Positions 43,520 to 52,159 are shown, numbered from the stretch's first letter. The stretch: DNA of 64,000 bases from Bacillus sp. FJAT-29814 (GCF_001510715.1 NZ_LMTJ01000002.1:372001-436000), one strand, 5' to 3'. Made by a program: numbers and translations. Notes: generated by a model not told the origin, from the letters alone.

Positions 43520-44155
43520 TCACCCCTCGTATAAATCATCCAGCATCATCTCATATACCTCTTCTACTTCCAACTGCTGGTAATCTTTTAATCTCTGCTC
43601 ACTTAACCAAGCACCCGCAAGCTCAGCTGCCCGTGGATAATCCTCCGCCATCAGCTTTTGGACTTTGTCACCCTTTTTAAAACCAATCATTTGGTTAAAA
43701 TAAACATTTAAAAGTATAGAGAAATCCTCCAAAAAGGCGATAGGCCCGTTAATCTGGATGGGCTTGCGGCTCAAATAAGGCGTCGTGTCCTTCAAATTCG
43801 TGCTGCCGCCGAATTTATCCTTGGCGGCATATTCCAGATTACGGATCCCGCTCATATAAAACGCCCCGAAACATAACGGACACGGTTCCATTGTGGTATA
43901 CAAAACGTAAGAATTCACCCTCTGATGGACCCGGTTATCCAGTTTTAACAGCGCGTTCATTTCAGCATGGGCCAGTTCGTTATGTGAAATAACACTATCT
44001 GAAAGTTCGGCAAAGGTGGCACTCTTTCCCCTTGCCACAATTTCTCCATCCGCATCGGTAATCAAAGCCCCTATCGGCCTTGATCCTTCCTGAAATGATG
44101 ACCACGCTTCCTTAAAACCTTCCTGCCATATGTAAGGGATATCTGACCAATTCAC
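43520..44155 (-). CDS. cytidine/nucleoside deaminase-family protein
   Basis: 211 residues. The zinc site is HAEMNALLKL near 63-72 (HAE) with MEPCPLCFGAFYMSG near 89-103 (PCxxC). The N-terminal part SRPIGALITDADGEIVARG is typical of guanine/tRNA-adenosine-like deaminases. The C-terminal 80 residues are extra. First gene of a pair with the MOSC protein. Substrate unknown. Confidence 0.8.
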   Translation of the reverse strand: MNWSDIPYIWQEGFKEAWSSFQEGSRPIGALITDADGEIVARGKSATFAELSDSVISHNELAHAEMNALLKLDNRVHQRVNSYVLYTTMEPCPLCFGAFYMSGIRNLEYAAKDKFGGSTNLKDTTPYLSRKPIQINGPIAFLEDFSILLNVYFNQMIGFKKGDKVQKLMAEDYPRAAELAGAWLSEQRLKDYQQLEVEEVYEMMLDDLYEG

Positions 44156-44299
44156 TTTATTTTCGCTCCCACTATTTTGTGATAATAAAATTCTAGCATA
44201 ATCGATAACTAATATTAATAATATTCAAAATTCCATCCAATCTAATTTGAAACCTTTTTTTCCATATAATCGTATTAAAAACAACGGGGGTGGTGGAAG

Positions 44300-44428
44300 A
44301 TGAAGTTGAAAAAGAAACGGAATAAAAGTAAAAATTGGGACTTGATTGACATTGGCTTTGATCTTGTTGAACCGATTTACCTCCTGGTAAGATGGATAGT
44401 CCGCATTTTTATTAAAGTCCTTGATTAA
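44300..44428 (+). CDS. small basic protein with hydrophobic tail
   Basis: 42 residues. Very basic start MKLKKKRNKSKNW, then an amphipathic-to-hydrophobic segment VEPIYLLVRWIVRIFIKVL. ATG 44300 follows GGGGGTGGTGG. Likely membrane-associated. No family recognised. Confidence 0.55.
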   Translation: MKLKKKRNKSKNWDLIDIGFDLVEPIYLLVRWIVRIFIKVLD

Positions 44429-44524
44429 ATCGAAGGGGCTAAGTACATATTTAGATAATCATGAAACTTTCATCATTTCTATTCGTACAATATAAAAAGG
44501 CCATTCTGAAAGGGGTTACAAACC

Positions 44525-44776
44525 ATGGAACTAGCTTTATGGATTTGTATTTCTGTCTATGCCATCTATGCCCTCATCATGATTCCTGTACAATATGCCT
44601 ATATCGCCGAAACGAAACAGCGGTTTAAGGAACTAAATAAATCCCACAACGAAATTTATGACGACATGTCCTTTGAGGAGCAGCAGCTGCAATATAACCT
44701 CCAGGGAAGTCTGTATAATTTGCCGTCGACTTTAATCGCCACACTCATTTACAAAATCCGTAACCCAAAAGAATAG
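44525..44776 (+). CDS. DUF3949-type membrane protein
   Basis: 83 residues. One N-terminal membrane segment (LALWICISVYAIYALIMIPV), then a polar helix FKELNKSHNEIYDDMSFEEQ and a short C-terminal part. Fits the Bacillus DUF3949 pattern as I remember it. AAAGGGG ribosome site. Monocistronic. Function unknown. Confidence 0.65.
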   Translation: MELALWICISVYAIYALIMIPVQYAYIAETKQRFKELNKSHNEIYDDMSFEEQQLQYNLQGSLYNLPSTLIATLIYKIRNPKE

Positions 44777-44785
44777 TGAACATTA

Positions 44786-44815
44786 GAAAAGCTGTCGATC
44801 TGACAGCTTTTCATT
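44786..44815. terminator. bidirectional intrinsic terminator
   Basis: GAAAAGCTGTC and GACAGCTTTTC between convergent genes. Confidence 0.85.
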
Positions 44816-44823
44816 TTTGTTAT

Positions 44824-45477
44824 TTATTTTTGGCGTAATTCACCGTATTTCCGAATCGCATTTCTCCAAATCAAAAAGCCAGTTTCCATGCTGGACAGGG
44901 CCAAACCCACCCAGGCGAACCAACAGGATAACGGGTACTGCTCATATTCTAAATATGGGTCAACAGGTTTTTCTTTGTGAGCGGCATGCTGGGTATCCGG
45001 TTTTTGGATTTTCACAGCTTCCTTTTCTACTGGTGCCTCAACCTCAGTTGTAATTAAGCTTGCTTCCACCTGGTCGTTCTCTATTCCCGTGTCTTCTTGG
45101 GTTTCTTCCACAACCTCTTCTGCATGTTCAACCTGCTCTTCTACAATGACTGCCTCGTCGACTTGGACCATTTTAACTTCTTGCCCCGACATGGACTTCA
45201 TCGCTTCGGTGATTAGCTTTGCCAGTTCATCCTTCGGGAAATCCTTAATCGAAATCCAGCCTCGAGCATCAACCTGGTAACCATTTTTCTCGAGGACCTC
45301 ATTTGGCATGTACTTTCCAATGACATAACCATTTCCACTTGGCTGCAATTCCCGCGCCAGCACTTGCCCTTTTTGCTTGCTTTCCGGGTAAATAAAATTA
45401 ACCCTTCCATTACTGATTTCTTTTTCCTTGAGTTTAAATGATTTAAAAATAACCTTTTTTTCCTCAAACGAAACCAT
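44824..45477 (-). CDS. hypothetical protein with acidic linker
   Basis: 217 residues, not recognised. Residues 1-95 form a folded-looking domain (GRVNFIYPESKQKG, VIGKYMPNEVLEKNGYQVD, GWISIKDFPKDELAKLI). Residues 100-165 are an acidic low-complexity linker rich in Glu and Val. Residues 170-217 contain Trp-rich SCWFAWVGLALSSMETGFLIW. No signal or clear membrane segment. Monocistronic. Confidence 0.6.
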   Translation of the reverse strand: MVSFEEKKVIFKSFKLKEKEISNGRVNFIYPESKQKGQVLARELQPSGNGYVIGKYMPNEVLEKNGYQVDARGWISIKDFPKDELAKLITEAMKSMSGQEVKMVQVDEAVIVEEQVEHAEEVVEETQEDTGIENDQVEASLITTEVEAPVEKEAVKIQKPDTQHAAHKEKPVDPYLEYEQYPLSCWFAWVGLALSSMETGFLIWRNAIRKYGELRQK

Positions 45478-45779
45478 TGGATTTTTTCTCCTTCCTTTAA
45501 AAATCTTTATATATGTTCAACCTTCTGTGAAATAAGCAAATTTCAACATTTTCCAAATTGTCTACTTATAGACTTCTCGATTCATGTCTATTTTCCTGCA
45601 AAGGTTTTCAGACTTATATAAATTCGTTTGTGATTACTCTTGGAAAACCATTAATTTATAAAATATGGTAATATCAAGATAGTTTTATGGGTTGTCCATC
45701 TCATATGGAAACGGGATTGAGAACCATATGGATTGGGCAGGATAGAAATGCTAAATTGATTGAAGCGAGGGAACATTTT

Positions 45780-46220
45780 ATGAACAACGTGACGAAGTTT
45801 AACATTTTGAAACCGGCCAATGAAGTGTTTGAAGCATTTGTCGACCCGGCAAAAATCGGGAATTTTTGGTTCTCCTCTAGTTCGGAAAGATGGGAGCAAG
45901 GCAAAACGGTTACGCTAAGGTATGATGAGTACAACGCCGTCCTGAATATTAAGGTAGTCGAGATTGAGTTGAATAGGAAGATTGCCTTCCTTTGGGGACC
46001 CCCGGAGGATGAACATCAGGTTACCATTACCATTACTGAAACCGGCCAAGGGGCCGCCATTATTGAAGTGCTAGAGGAAGGTTTCGACGAAAATGACCCA
46101 GAGTTACCTTTTAAATTGGCTGACAACAAAGAAGGCTGGGTGTATATGTTGACCTGCTTAAAAGGTTATTTGGAATTTGGCATTACCACTTTACGTAAAG
46201 GAATGGTCAAGGACCTATAG
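45780..46220 (+). CDS. SRPBCC/AHSA1-family protein
   Basis: 146 residues. NILKPANEVFEAFVDPAKIGNFWF near 8-31 is the START-like fold opening of the AHSA1 (Aha1 C-terminal-like) family, and the C-terminal helix GWVYMLTCLKGYLEFGI closes the ligand cavity. The frame opens at 45687, but ATG 45780 with GAGGGAAC starts the fold. Ligand unknown. Confidence 0.82.
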   Translation: MNNVTKFNILKPANEVFEAFVDPAKIGNFWFSSSSERWEQGKTVTLRYDEYNAVLNIKVVEIELNRKIAFLWGPPEDEHQVTITITETGQGAAIIEVLEEGFDENDPELPFKLADNKEGWVYMLTCLKGYLEFGITTLRKGMVKDL

Positions 46221-46238
46221 GAGAGCCGGCTGGCTCTT

Positions 46239-47126
46239 CTACAGGTCCTTAATAAATGTATCGACAACTTCCGCTGCCTTTCTCGGGAACTGCATCCAAA
46301 CATAGGCATGAACCGAACCTTCAATCCTTTGAATCTCAAATTCACTGGTCAGACTCGAAAAATAATCCAGACTATGCCTTATTTTTGGATTGTTCCACTC
46401 CTCCTCACTCGGCAAGAACAGAATCGGGCAGGCAGTTTTCTGGTAGTACTCCTCAAAGCGGACATCCAAATATTTTATAATATACTCCGTTCTGACATGA
46501 TTTTTATAAAAATGCTCAAGGCTTCCGTCAGGCAATTCCTCGATACAGCTTTCGATGAATGCCTGGAAATGCTTGTTCCAGAGGACCTCTTTTTCCAACG
46601 GTGCTCTATAATCCTCAATAAAATCTGCTGGCGTTTGATAGGTTTTCAATTTCCGTTCATGCAACTGGGCAATGAGCCGACCTTTTTCCGCTTCAATTTC
46701 GGCAGGACTGCCGTTAAATAAGCCATACTCCCCGTATTCGTTGTGAAGCGCCCCTTCACAAACGAGAAACAGGACCCGTTCCGGATGCGAAGCCGCCAAA
46801 CTCAGTCCCACTTCCGCTCCCATCGAACTGCAGACGACATGACAGCCTTGGATCTTCAACTCTTCTAATAATAAATACAGATCATTGGCAAAATCATCGA
46901 TATGGTACCCGGTCGCCGGCCTGTCAGACTTGCCATGTCCCCTTAAATCAGGAGTAATAATTCGGTACTGCTGCTGCAAATGTGGGATCACTCCGTCCCA
47001 CATATGGGATGTTCCACCGCTAAAATGAATAAGCAAAACGGTGGGTTTCTCAGTTTGGCCATCTGTGTGCTGGACATTTAAGGTTATCGATTTTTTTAGT
47101 TTGATCTTTTCTTCCACTAAAGTCAT
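46239..47126 (-). CDS. alpha/beta hydrolase
   Basis: 295 residues. TVLLIHFSGGTSHMWDGVIPHL near 29-50, RIITPDLRGHGKSDRPATGYHID, elbow CSSMGAEVG (SSMG in place of GxSxG), and late SVHAYVW holding the histidine. Overall like lipid or ester hydrolases. It begins 17 bp after the methyltransferase stop and is the last gene of the epimerase-methyltransferase run. Confidence 0.78.
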   Translation of the reverse strand: MTLVEEKIKLKKSITLNVQHTDGQTEKPTVLLIHFSGGTSHMWDGVIPHLQQQYRIITPDLRGHGKSDRPATGYHIDDFANDLYLLLEELKIQGCHVVCSSMGAEVGLSLAASHPERVLFLVCEGALHNEYGEYGLFNGSPAEIEAEKGRLIAQLHERKLKTYQTPADFIEDYRAPLEKEVLWNKHFQAFIESCIEELPDGSLEHFYKNHVRTEYIIKYLDVRFEEYYQKTACPILFLPSEEEWNNPKIRHSLDYFSSLTSEFEIQRIEGSVHAYVWMQFPRKAAEVVDTFIKDL

Positions 47127-47143
47127 AGTTTATTCCTCATTAT

Positions 47144-47749
47144 TTAGGATTTTGGTTTGGCCCAGATTAGATGAACCATGTTCATCCAATAGCTTTCTGA
47201 TCTTTCAAACGTCATTCCAGATTCCCGAACCATTTCAAGGATGTTTCTTGTATGATGACATCCTGAGAATCGGTACAGAAGAGGGTTCAATGTTTTTTGA
47301 AGCACTGAGACAGCTAAGTTTGAACTGATTCCATGCTCCATCAACAGAATTTTCCCATCCGGCTTGCACCAGCGGTTAATTTTTTCAAGAACCATCAAAG
47401 GTTTCTCATAACTGCAAAACGATAATGTCGATACAATCGTGTCAAAAGAGGCATCGGGAAAGTCCATCGTTTCGATATCCCCACTGATAAAATCGGCCTG
47501 AAAACTGTAGGATTTTGCCGCTTGCTTTGCCTTTTCGAGCATGGCTTCACTAAAATCAGTTGCGGTTACCTTTACGTCTCGGGAATAGTACGGGAAGTTT
47601 GCCCCTGCCCCGACGGCTAGCTCTAGCACCTCGCCTTTCGCATGGCTCAAAAGATTTTTTCGCCAGCGCCTCTGGCTTGGGTCTTCTCTTCGTTTGGCAT
47701 ATTTGGCTGCCTGCTTGTCGAAAATCCTGATTTGCTTTTGTTTTTCCAT
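47144..47749 (-). CDS. class I SAM-dependent methyltransferase
   Basis: 201 residues. SAM motif I is VLELAVGAGANFPYYS near 41-56, motif II DVKVTATDFSEAMLEKAK, post-I FPDASFDTIVSTLSFCSYEKP. Resembles UbiE-like / phosphatidylethanolamine methyltransferases of Bacillus. ATG 47749 follows GAGGTGAATGC. That ribosome site directly abuts the right end of the IscB element, which now separates this gene from the epimerase gene. Confidence 0.85.
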   Translation of the reverse strand: MEKQKQIRIFDKQAAKYAKRREDPSQRRWRKNLLSHAKGEVLELAVGAGANFPYYSRDVKVTATDFSEAMLEKAKQAAKSYSFQADFISGDIETMDFPDASFDTIVSTLSFCSYEKPLMVLEKINRWCKPDGKILLMEHGISSNLAVSVLQKTLNPLLYRFSGCHHTRNILEMVRESGMTFERSESYWMNMVHLIWAKPKS

Positions 47750-47784
47750 GCATTCACCTCAATTCGGCAAGGAAGCCCCTGCGT

Positions 47785-48975
47785 TTACGCATGGGGAGGA
47801 ATTGCCGACTCCTTTCGTTTTTCTACAAAATAAGAATATCCATCAAAACGCTGTACGATTTGACAGTATTTTGCCTGAATTCCTTGAACCATTCGTTTTC
47901 CGTTTTTATCCTTGATGTCTACATACCCACTGGAACGCATGGCGATTTGTCCAAACCAAGTGCCTTGATATTTGCCTTTTGGCACAATCGCTTTAACCAT
48001 ATCTCCTGACATAAATCCATGAATCATTTTGATTCGTGGCATTTGACGAATAGGAAAACCAAATTTGTCGGTTCCAGACCTATACCTTGAACCCCGTCCT
48101 TTGGCCTTAATTTGAAGAACTTGATTGGTTTTGAAGAGCAACGGTTCGGTTGGTGTAGATTCCCCAATGCAAACTGCATCATAATAATGCTCCTTGGTGA
48201 GTTCGTGTTGTATCCGTTGCATTTTCGTTCTTGCTCCTGTTCCGCACTCTATGGTCAAACTCGTTCCTATCAAACATTCATAGAGTTTCCATCGGGTCGA
48301 ATTGACGACTGCGGTATCTTTCAACGGTTTTTGAAGCTGTTTTATGATAGTGGGTAAACTTGATAGAATCCATTTGCTTCGCTTATCTTTTTTGTTAGCC
48401 AATCGGATTGACCATTCATCCAAAGTGAGATTATCCTTTTCTTCGTTACATTCTCGGCAAGCAAGTGTGAGGTTGCTGACTCTATTGGAACCGCCCCTTG
48501 ATTTCGGATGAACATGTTCAATCTCCAGTGGCACGTCTTTGGTTCCACAATATGCACATCGACGCCCAAACTTATCTAACAGATACTCCCGGACTTCGTA
48601 ACCCTGCAAAGTTCCTTGTTGGTACTCAATCCCACTAATTTCCGCATTCATCATTTTCTGTGTATCGAACTTCACCAATTCCAAACTGCAATCCGATAAA
48701 GGTACTAGCTTTTTAAAGCGATTGACCATGGACAGGACATTGTTGACTCTTGCCATTAAAGAAGGCGGGAGCCACCCTTCAGGACGTTTGCGGTTCAGGA
48801 ATCGGGCTTGACGGTAACGGGTCTTGCGATTCCGTCTTGACCGTCTATAAGAACGACGGGCTCTTTTTTTAGATTGTGAATCTTCCTCCGTTTGCACGGG
48901 TAACACAACCGTAAGGCTGTTCCCTTCGTTAAGGTTGGTAAGGCTTGTCGTGAATCCCACACCGCTCGCTAACAC
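47785..48975 (-). CDS. iscB: IscB-like RNA-guided HNH nuclease, N-terminally reduced
   Basis: 396 residues from GTG 48975, or 391 from a GTG a few codons on. In order: RuvC-I remnant (GVGFTTSLTN, no Asp), arginine-rich bridge helix at 35-60 (RRSYRRSRRNRKTRYRQARF), RuvC-II with Glu99 (LELVKFDTQ), HNH at 138-180 (CAYC, IEHVHPKSRGGSNRVSN, CREC), RuvC-III with HYYDAVCIG (Asp266), and the C-terminal TAM-interaction region. Normal IscB has an extra PLMP domain and DPGSKTTG before the bridge helix; both are absent. Expected to cut or nick DNA guided by the omegaRNA encoded just upstream. Confidence 0.85.
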   Translation of the reverse strand: MLASGVGFTTSLTNLNEGNSLTVVLPVQTEEDSQSKKRARRSYRRSRRNRKTRYRQARFLNRKRPEGWLPPSLMARVNNVLSMVNRFKKLVPLSDCSLELVKFDTQKMMNAEISGIEYQQGTLQGYEVREYLLDKFGRRCAYCGTKDVPLEIEHVHPKSRGGSNRVSNLTLACRECNEEKDNLTLDEWSIRLANKKDKRSKWILSSLPTIIKQLQKPLKDTAVVNSTRWKLYECLIGTSLTIECGTGARTKMQRIQHELTKEHYYDAVCIGESTPTEPLLFKTNQVLQIKAKGRGSRYRSGTDKFGFPIRQMPRIKMIHGFMSGDMVKAIVPKGKYQGTWFGQIAMRSSGYVDIKDKNGKRMVQGIQAKYCQIVQRFDGYSYFVEKRKESAIPPHA

Positions 48976-49131
48976 CCCCGCTTGCTTTTAATGAGATTCC
49001 ATAGAGCCAAGGACTAGAGAAGCATCCTTGGGTATGATGACCGAACCAACGTAGTACCCAATGGGAACTGAAACTGGTCAACTGTGGACTTGCTTATCAC
49101 AAGTCCCCGCCTTGCGTGGGGTAGTTGACCG
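48976..49131 (-). ncRNA. omegaRNA (HEARO-type) of the IscB element
   Basis: The 156 nt directly upstream of the IscB frame fold strongly on the minus strand: GGTCAACT...AGTTGACC encloses hairpins CCCCACGC-aag-GCGGGG-like and GGACTTG-tgataag-CAAGTCC; then TTGGGTA...TACCCAA, and CCAAGGA...TCCTTGG. IscB omegaRNAs occupy exactly this place, with the guide formed by the left flank. The predicted guide is therefore the end of the epimerase gene (around 49132-49150). Confidence 0.72.
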
Positions 49132-50004
49132 CCCTTTAGAATAGTAAACAATCAATTCCTCCAACAATTCATTTATTGGTGTAAACTTGTGCCCTATTGA
49201 CTCGGCAAGACTGGTGTCCGTTGACCATGACCCCGGCAGGTTATATGGCGATGGGTCTCCATCTGGGCTTAAGGTTGCTTTTGTTTCAGTTATTGTTTCG
49301 ATTAACGCCACTAATTCACTCAAACTGATGTCGCCGCTTGAGCCCGGATTAATCGCTCCTTGGTAGCCGGACTTGGCGATATTCAGCAGAAACAGTGCTG
49401 CTTCTTCTGAATCTATGAAACCATATCTCATGTCGGGATTTTCGATGAACATTGGTTTTTTATTGGTTATATGGTCGACATGAAACTTTAAGCGGTTGGT
49501 GAAATCGTCCTTACCGACAATGATGGAGAAGCGCACAGCGACAACGGGAACTTGTGCATGTTGAAAAAGTATAGCTTCTGCAGCTCGCTTTGCCTCTTGG
49601 TAGCCGACATAGCCAGGGTACTCCCGGCGATTTTTTAAAACGGGCTTGAATGTTTTGGGGTCAAAGTTCTCTTCTTTATGAAGGGTCCCAAAATCATAGA
49701 CGGCCTGGCTCGAGGTAAAAATATATTTTTTGATTTTTCCATTTAGGGCCTGCAGCGTGCTTTGGGCTTCCTGGGAAGAGTAGCAGGTTTGATCAAAGAC
49801 AACATCCCATTCCTTGCCGTAAAAGGCTTGGTTTAATGTGTCGGCATCCTCGCGGTCGATTTTGAGTCTAGATATCCTGTCTCCAAAAGGGTCGGCTGTC
49901 AGCCCCCTCGTTGCAATCGTCACCTCGATCCCTTCATCTATTAATAATTGCACCAAGCGCTTGCCGACAAATTGTGTTCCTCCGAGAATTAATGCTGATT
50001 TCAT
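49078..50004 (-). CDS. NAD-dependent epimerase/dehydratase-family protein
   Basis: 308 residues. Rossmann motif ALILGGTQFVGKRLVQLL near 4-21, and YVGYQEAKRAAEAILF near 135-150 with the YxxxK active site. Extended SDR, close to isoflavone-reductase/RNA-binding epimerase relatives of Bacillus. The last 18 residues (GRSTTPRKAGTCDKQVHS) are encoded by the IscB element; the natural end was probably YYSK plus a few residues. Likely still functional because the added tail is short. Confidence 0.83.
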   Translation of the reverse strand: MKSALILGGTQFVGKRLVQLLIDEGIEVTIATRGLTADPFGDRISRLKIDREDADTLNQAFYGKEWDVVFDQTCYSSQEAQSTLQALNGKIKKYIFTSSQAVYDFGTLHKEENFDPKTFKPVLKNRREYPGYVGYQEAKRAAEAILFQHAQVPVVAVRFSIIVGKDDFTNRLKFHVDHITNKKPMFIENPDMRYGFIDSEEAALFLLNIAKSGYQGAINPGSSGDISLSELVALIETITETKATLSPDGDPSPYNLPGSWSTDTSLAESIGHKFTPINELLEELIVYYSKGRSTTPRKAGTCDKQVHS

Positions 50005-50041
50005 GATAAATTCCTCCTATTATTCGTATGTATAACGGAAA

Positions 50042-50218
50042 ATTTTAGACGCGATCTATTAGACACTTTTGGGCTAGAGAGCTAGTAAAGTGTCTTTTAG
50101 AGCTAGTCTATTAGACACTTTTGGTACGCACCTTCGGCAAACTGTCTTTTAGAACCAGTCTATTAGATACTTTCGGCACGGACATCAGATAAAGTGTCTA
50201 ATAGAATGCTGACGAAGG
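50042..50218. repeat. intergenic 52-bp-period array, TCTATTAGACAC family
   Basis: Three units starting at TCTATTAGACACTTT or close variants, 52 bp apart, each with an inverted arm AAAGTGTCTTTTAGA about 24 bp later. Fills the gap between the epimerase start and the nucleotidyltransferase stop. Confidence 0.82.
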
Positions 50219-50254
50219 ACATAACCTCTCAAGCTAGCACAGGAAACATTAATT

Positions 50255-51049
50255 TTAATAAAAATCATTGCACTCTTGGATTATGAACTCCATATAATTC
50301 AAAGCATCCCTGCGCCTTTCAAAGACTGAATGGTAGTAGGACTTTTTGATATTCTTCCTTAATCCCATCGATTCGTTGATAATTCGATGCCACTTGGACG
50401 GTAGGGTATGGAGGGCATACTCCCCTGCCCCGACCTTAGAGGTAATGTCCTTTTCCCTAAGGGTATAATAAATGCGAGTTACTCCCAAAACGCCCCATTC
50501 TATTGACTCTAAACTGAATAACATGCCTAAATAATCGAGGGACCCCACCTTTTCACAGCGTTTCTTCCAGCCAACCCAGTAGGTGTTAAGATTAGTTAAC
50601 ATATTCTCAAGCAAAAGATCCCAATCAACGGTAAGGCCATACTTTCCAGGATCGCCCTTCATCACGATCCCGTATTTTATAATCTGGAAGGCATCGATAT
50701 GGTCCTTAATAAACGGCTTATATCCCTGCAGTTTTCCTTCATTAAAGTACAGTCCAACGGCATCTGCATTTCCGCTTAAATCACCTGCCGCCACATACAT
50801 TCCATCCAAAAACAACCTTAGGAATTTCCCTTGAACCTCGGAATGAATCAGTTTTAAAACATCAACATCCTTTTCCGTAAGGGACCGTTTCACAACCGCA
50901 AAGAAATCAATATCACTTGAACCGGAGTCGAACGCCCCCATCGAAACAGAACCATAAATATAATAGGACTCTAGCAAATTCGGACATCTTGAATCAATCA
51001 AACTGAAATATGTATCCAAAACCTCATTAACCATCGCAGGTACTTGCAT
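50255..51049 (-). CDS. nucleotidyltransferase with DUF4111 (AadA-like)
   Basis: 264 residues. The nucleotidyltransferase motif is YIYGSVSMGAFDSGSSDIDFFAVV near 30-53 (GS and DxD). The helical C-terminal half (LEYW-like FSLESIEWGVLGVTRIYYTL) is the DUF4111 domain found in aminoglycoside adenylyltransferases. Resistance function is possible but unproven; chromosomal homologues of unknown role are common. It abuts the YkgJ gene. Confidence 0.8.
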   Translation of the reverse strand: MQVPAMVNEVLDTYFSLIDSRCPNLLESYYIYGSVSMGAFDSGSSDIDFFAVVKRSLTEKDVDVLKLIHSEVQGKFLRLFLDGMYVAAGDLSGNADAVGLYFNEGKLQGYKPFIKDHIDAFQIIKYGIVMKGDPGKYGLTVDWDLLLENMLTNLNTYWVGWKKRCEKVGSLDYLGMLFSLESIEWGVLGVTRIYYTLREKDITSKVGAGEYALHTLPSKWHRIINESMGLRKNIKKSYYHSVFERRRDALNYMEFIIQECNDFY

Positions 51050-51397
51050 TTAATGTAAATCCTTCCACGTAAAATCAACCGACAATGTCCCTATGTATCT
51101 TTCGTTATTAACAGGCAAATTTTTCGTCGCTAATTCAGGCTTGCGGAAACAGGCAAGCCCCTTGTAATAGCCGAACTTCTGGCATACATCCGGACGCGCC
51201 GAATAGATGCCGCACTTGTCATTTTCCATGTCGTAAAAAATACAGGTCCCGTAAAATCTCGTTTGGCTTTCAAGTTCCTGACGTTTCAACCTTGGCATTG
51301 ATTTTACTTTTTTCTTAATTATTTTCCATTCCCTCTCCGTAATGGAAACCGGGCCGCAGCATAGGCCCCTGCAGCCTTGACATGGTAAGCTTTCCAC
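51050..51397 (-). CDS. YkgJ-family cysteine-cluster protein
   Basis: 115 residues. CQGCRGLCCGPVSIT near 6-20 and YGTCIFYDMENDKCGIYSARPDVCQKFGY near 49-77 give the conserved eight-cysteine pattern of putative Fe-S/zinc YkgJ proteins. The next gene starts directly after its stop, so the two are co-translated. Function unknown. Confidence 0.82.
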   Translation of the reverse strand: MESLPCQGCRGLCCGPVSITEREWKIIKKKVKSMPRLKRQELESQTRFYGTCIFYDMENDKCGIYSARPDVCQKFGYYKGLACFRKPELATKNLPVNNERYIGTLSVDFTWKDLH

Positions 51398-51565
51398 AAG
51401 ATTTCCCCTCTATTTAGTAATTTGCTATTTAAATAGGCATTTATTAGCAAACACCTCGTTTATAAATTTCCCTTCCATTTTAGCACAAATTGGTAATATT
51501 GCTAAAATTAGTTTAATAATATCAAGTTGGCATGTTTGCGGAATTTGAGAACACTTTGATTCTAA

Positions 51566-52159
51566 TCAACATGTTTTTATTACTTTATTGATGTACGGAT
51601 AAAGCAGATAACCTAGCCATACTCCCAGCAGGTTCAGGATTAAATCATCAATGTCCATACTCCCCCGTTTTGTCAGATGCTGGGCCGTTTCAATCAGTAG
51701 AATGACAACAAGAGGTGTAAGGAATCTTCGAGCCTTTGATAGATTTTTGTAAAGCATTAAAGCAGCAATGCCGTATGGGATAAAAAGAAGAATATTGGCT
51801 GTTATATTATAAAAAGCGATGAGGAAGTTTCCTTGTTCGGAAAGAAAATGGATAATTGTTCGAAAGGGAATCAAGTTTATTTCTGTGTATTCTTGATTTG
51901 CAGGACGGAAGAACAGCAAAATGAAAAGGCCCAGACTATAAAGGGATAGAGCCATTTTTATAATAAAGGCATGTATATGAATGCTTTCTTTTCGAAGATA
52001 ATAGACTGCGAAAAACACAAAAAGGGTTACGCATATCCAAACAACCGGCAAAACAACCGGATGTAAGTAAGATAGTAGCTTTAACCAAATAGGGAGTAAG
52101 GCTGTGAATAGGAGTTGGGATAGACCGATCGCGATCCTAAATGATTGAGTTGGTTTCAT
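51566..52159 (-). CDS. VanZ-family membrane protein
   Basis: 197 residues, about six membrane segments. NLIPFRTII near 92-100, NILLFIPYGIAAL near 124-136 and ETAQHLTKRGSMDIDDLILNLLGVWLGY near 154-181 are the VanZ-domain motifs. VanZ-like proteins can affect teicoplanin susceptibility, but most Bacillus copies are uncharacterised. Monocistronic. Confidence 0.82.
   Translation of the reverse strand: MKPTQSFRIAIGLSQLLFTALLPIWLKLLSYLHPVVLPVVWICVTLFVFFAVYYLRKESIHIHAFIIKMALSLYSLGLFILLFFRPANQEYTEINLIPFRTIIHFLSEQGNFLIAFYNITANILLFIPYGIAALMLYKNLSKARRFLTPLVVILLIETAQHLTKRGSMDIDDLILNLLGVWLGYLLYPYINKVIKTC

Larger units (their letters stand above)
47755..49134 (-). mobile_element. IscB (OMEGA) element
   Basis: A unit of about 1.37 kb: structured RNA, IscB-like gene, and a terminal hairpin (47765-47807, arms CGGCAA/TTGCCG with inner CCCC..GGGG). 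The left edge cuts into the 3' end of the epimerase frame and the right edge abuts the methyltransferase RBS. No TnpA transposase is inside, as is usual for solo IscB elements. Edges are inferred to within a few bases from the loss of coding sense and from RNA structure. Confidence 0.72.

Noticed and set aside
47785..48975. Cas9
   Set aside because: Bridge helix plus HNH plus RuvC pieces recall Cas9, but the size (396 residues), lack of REC lobes, upstream RNA and no array point to IscB.
48976..49131. Group II intron or T-box leader
   Set aside because: No domain V-like GAGC hairpin or T-box GGTGG core; position and stems fit a HEARO/omegaRNA.
50255..51049. Confirmed aminoglycoside-resistance gene
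   Set aside because: AadA-like folds are frequent in chromosomal genes without resistance; there is no mobile context at this gene itself.
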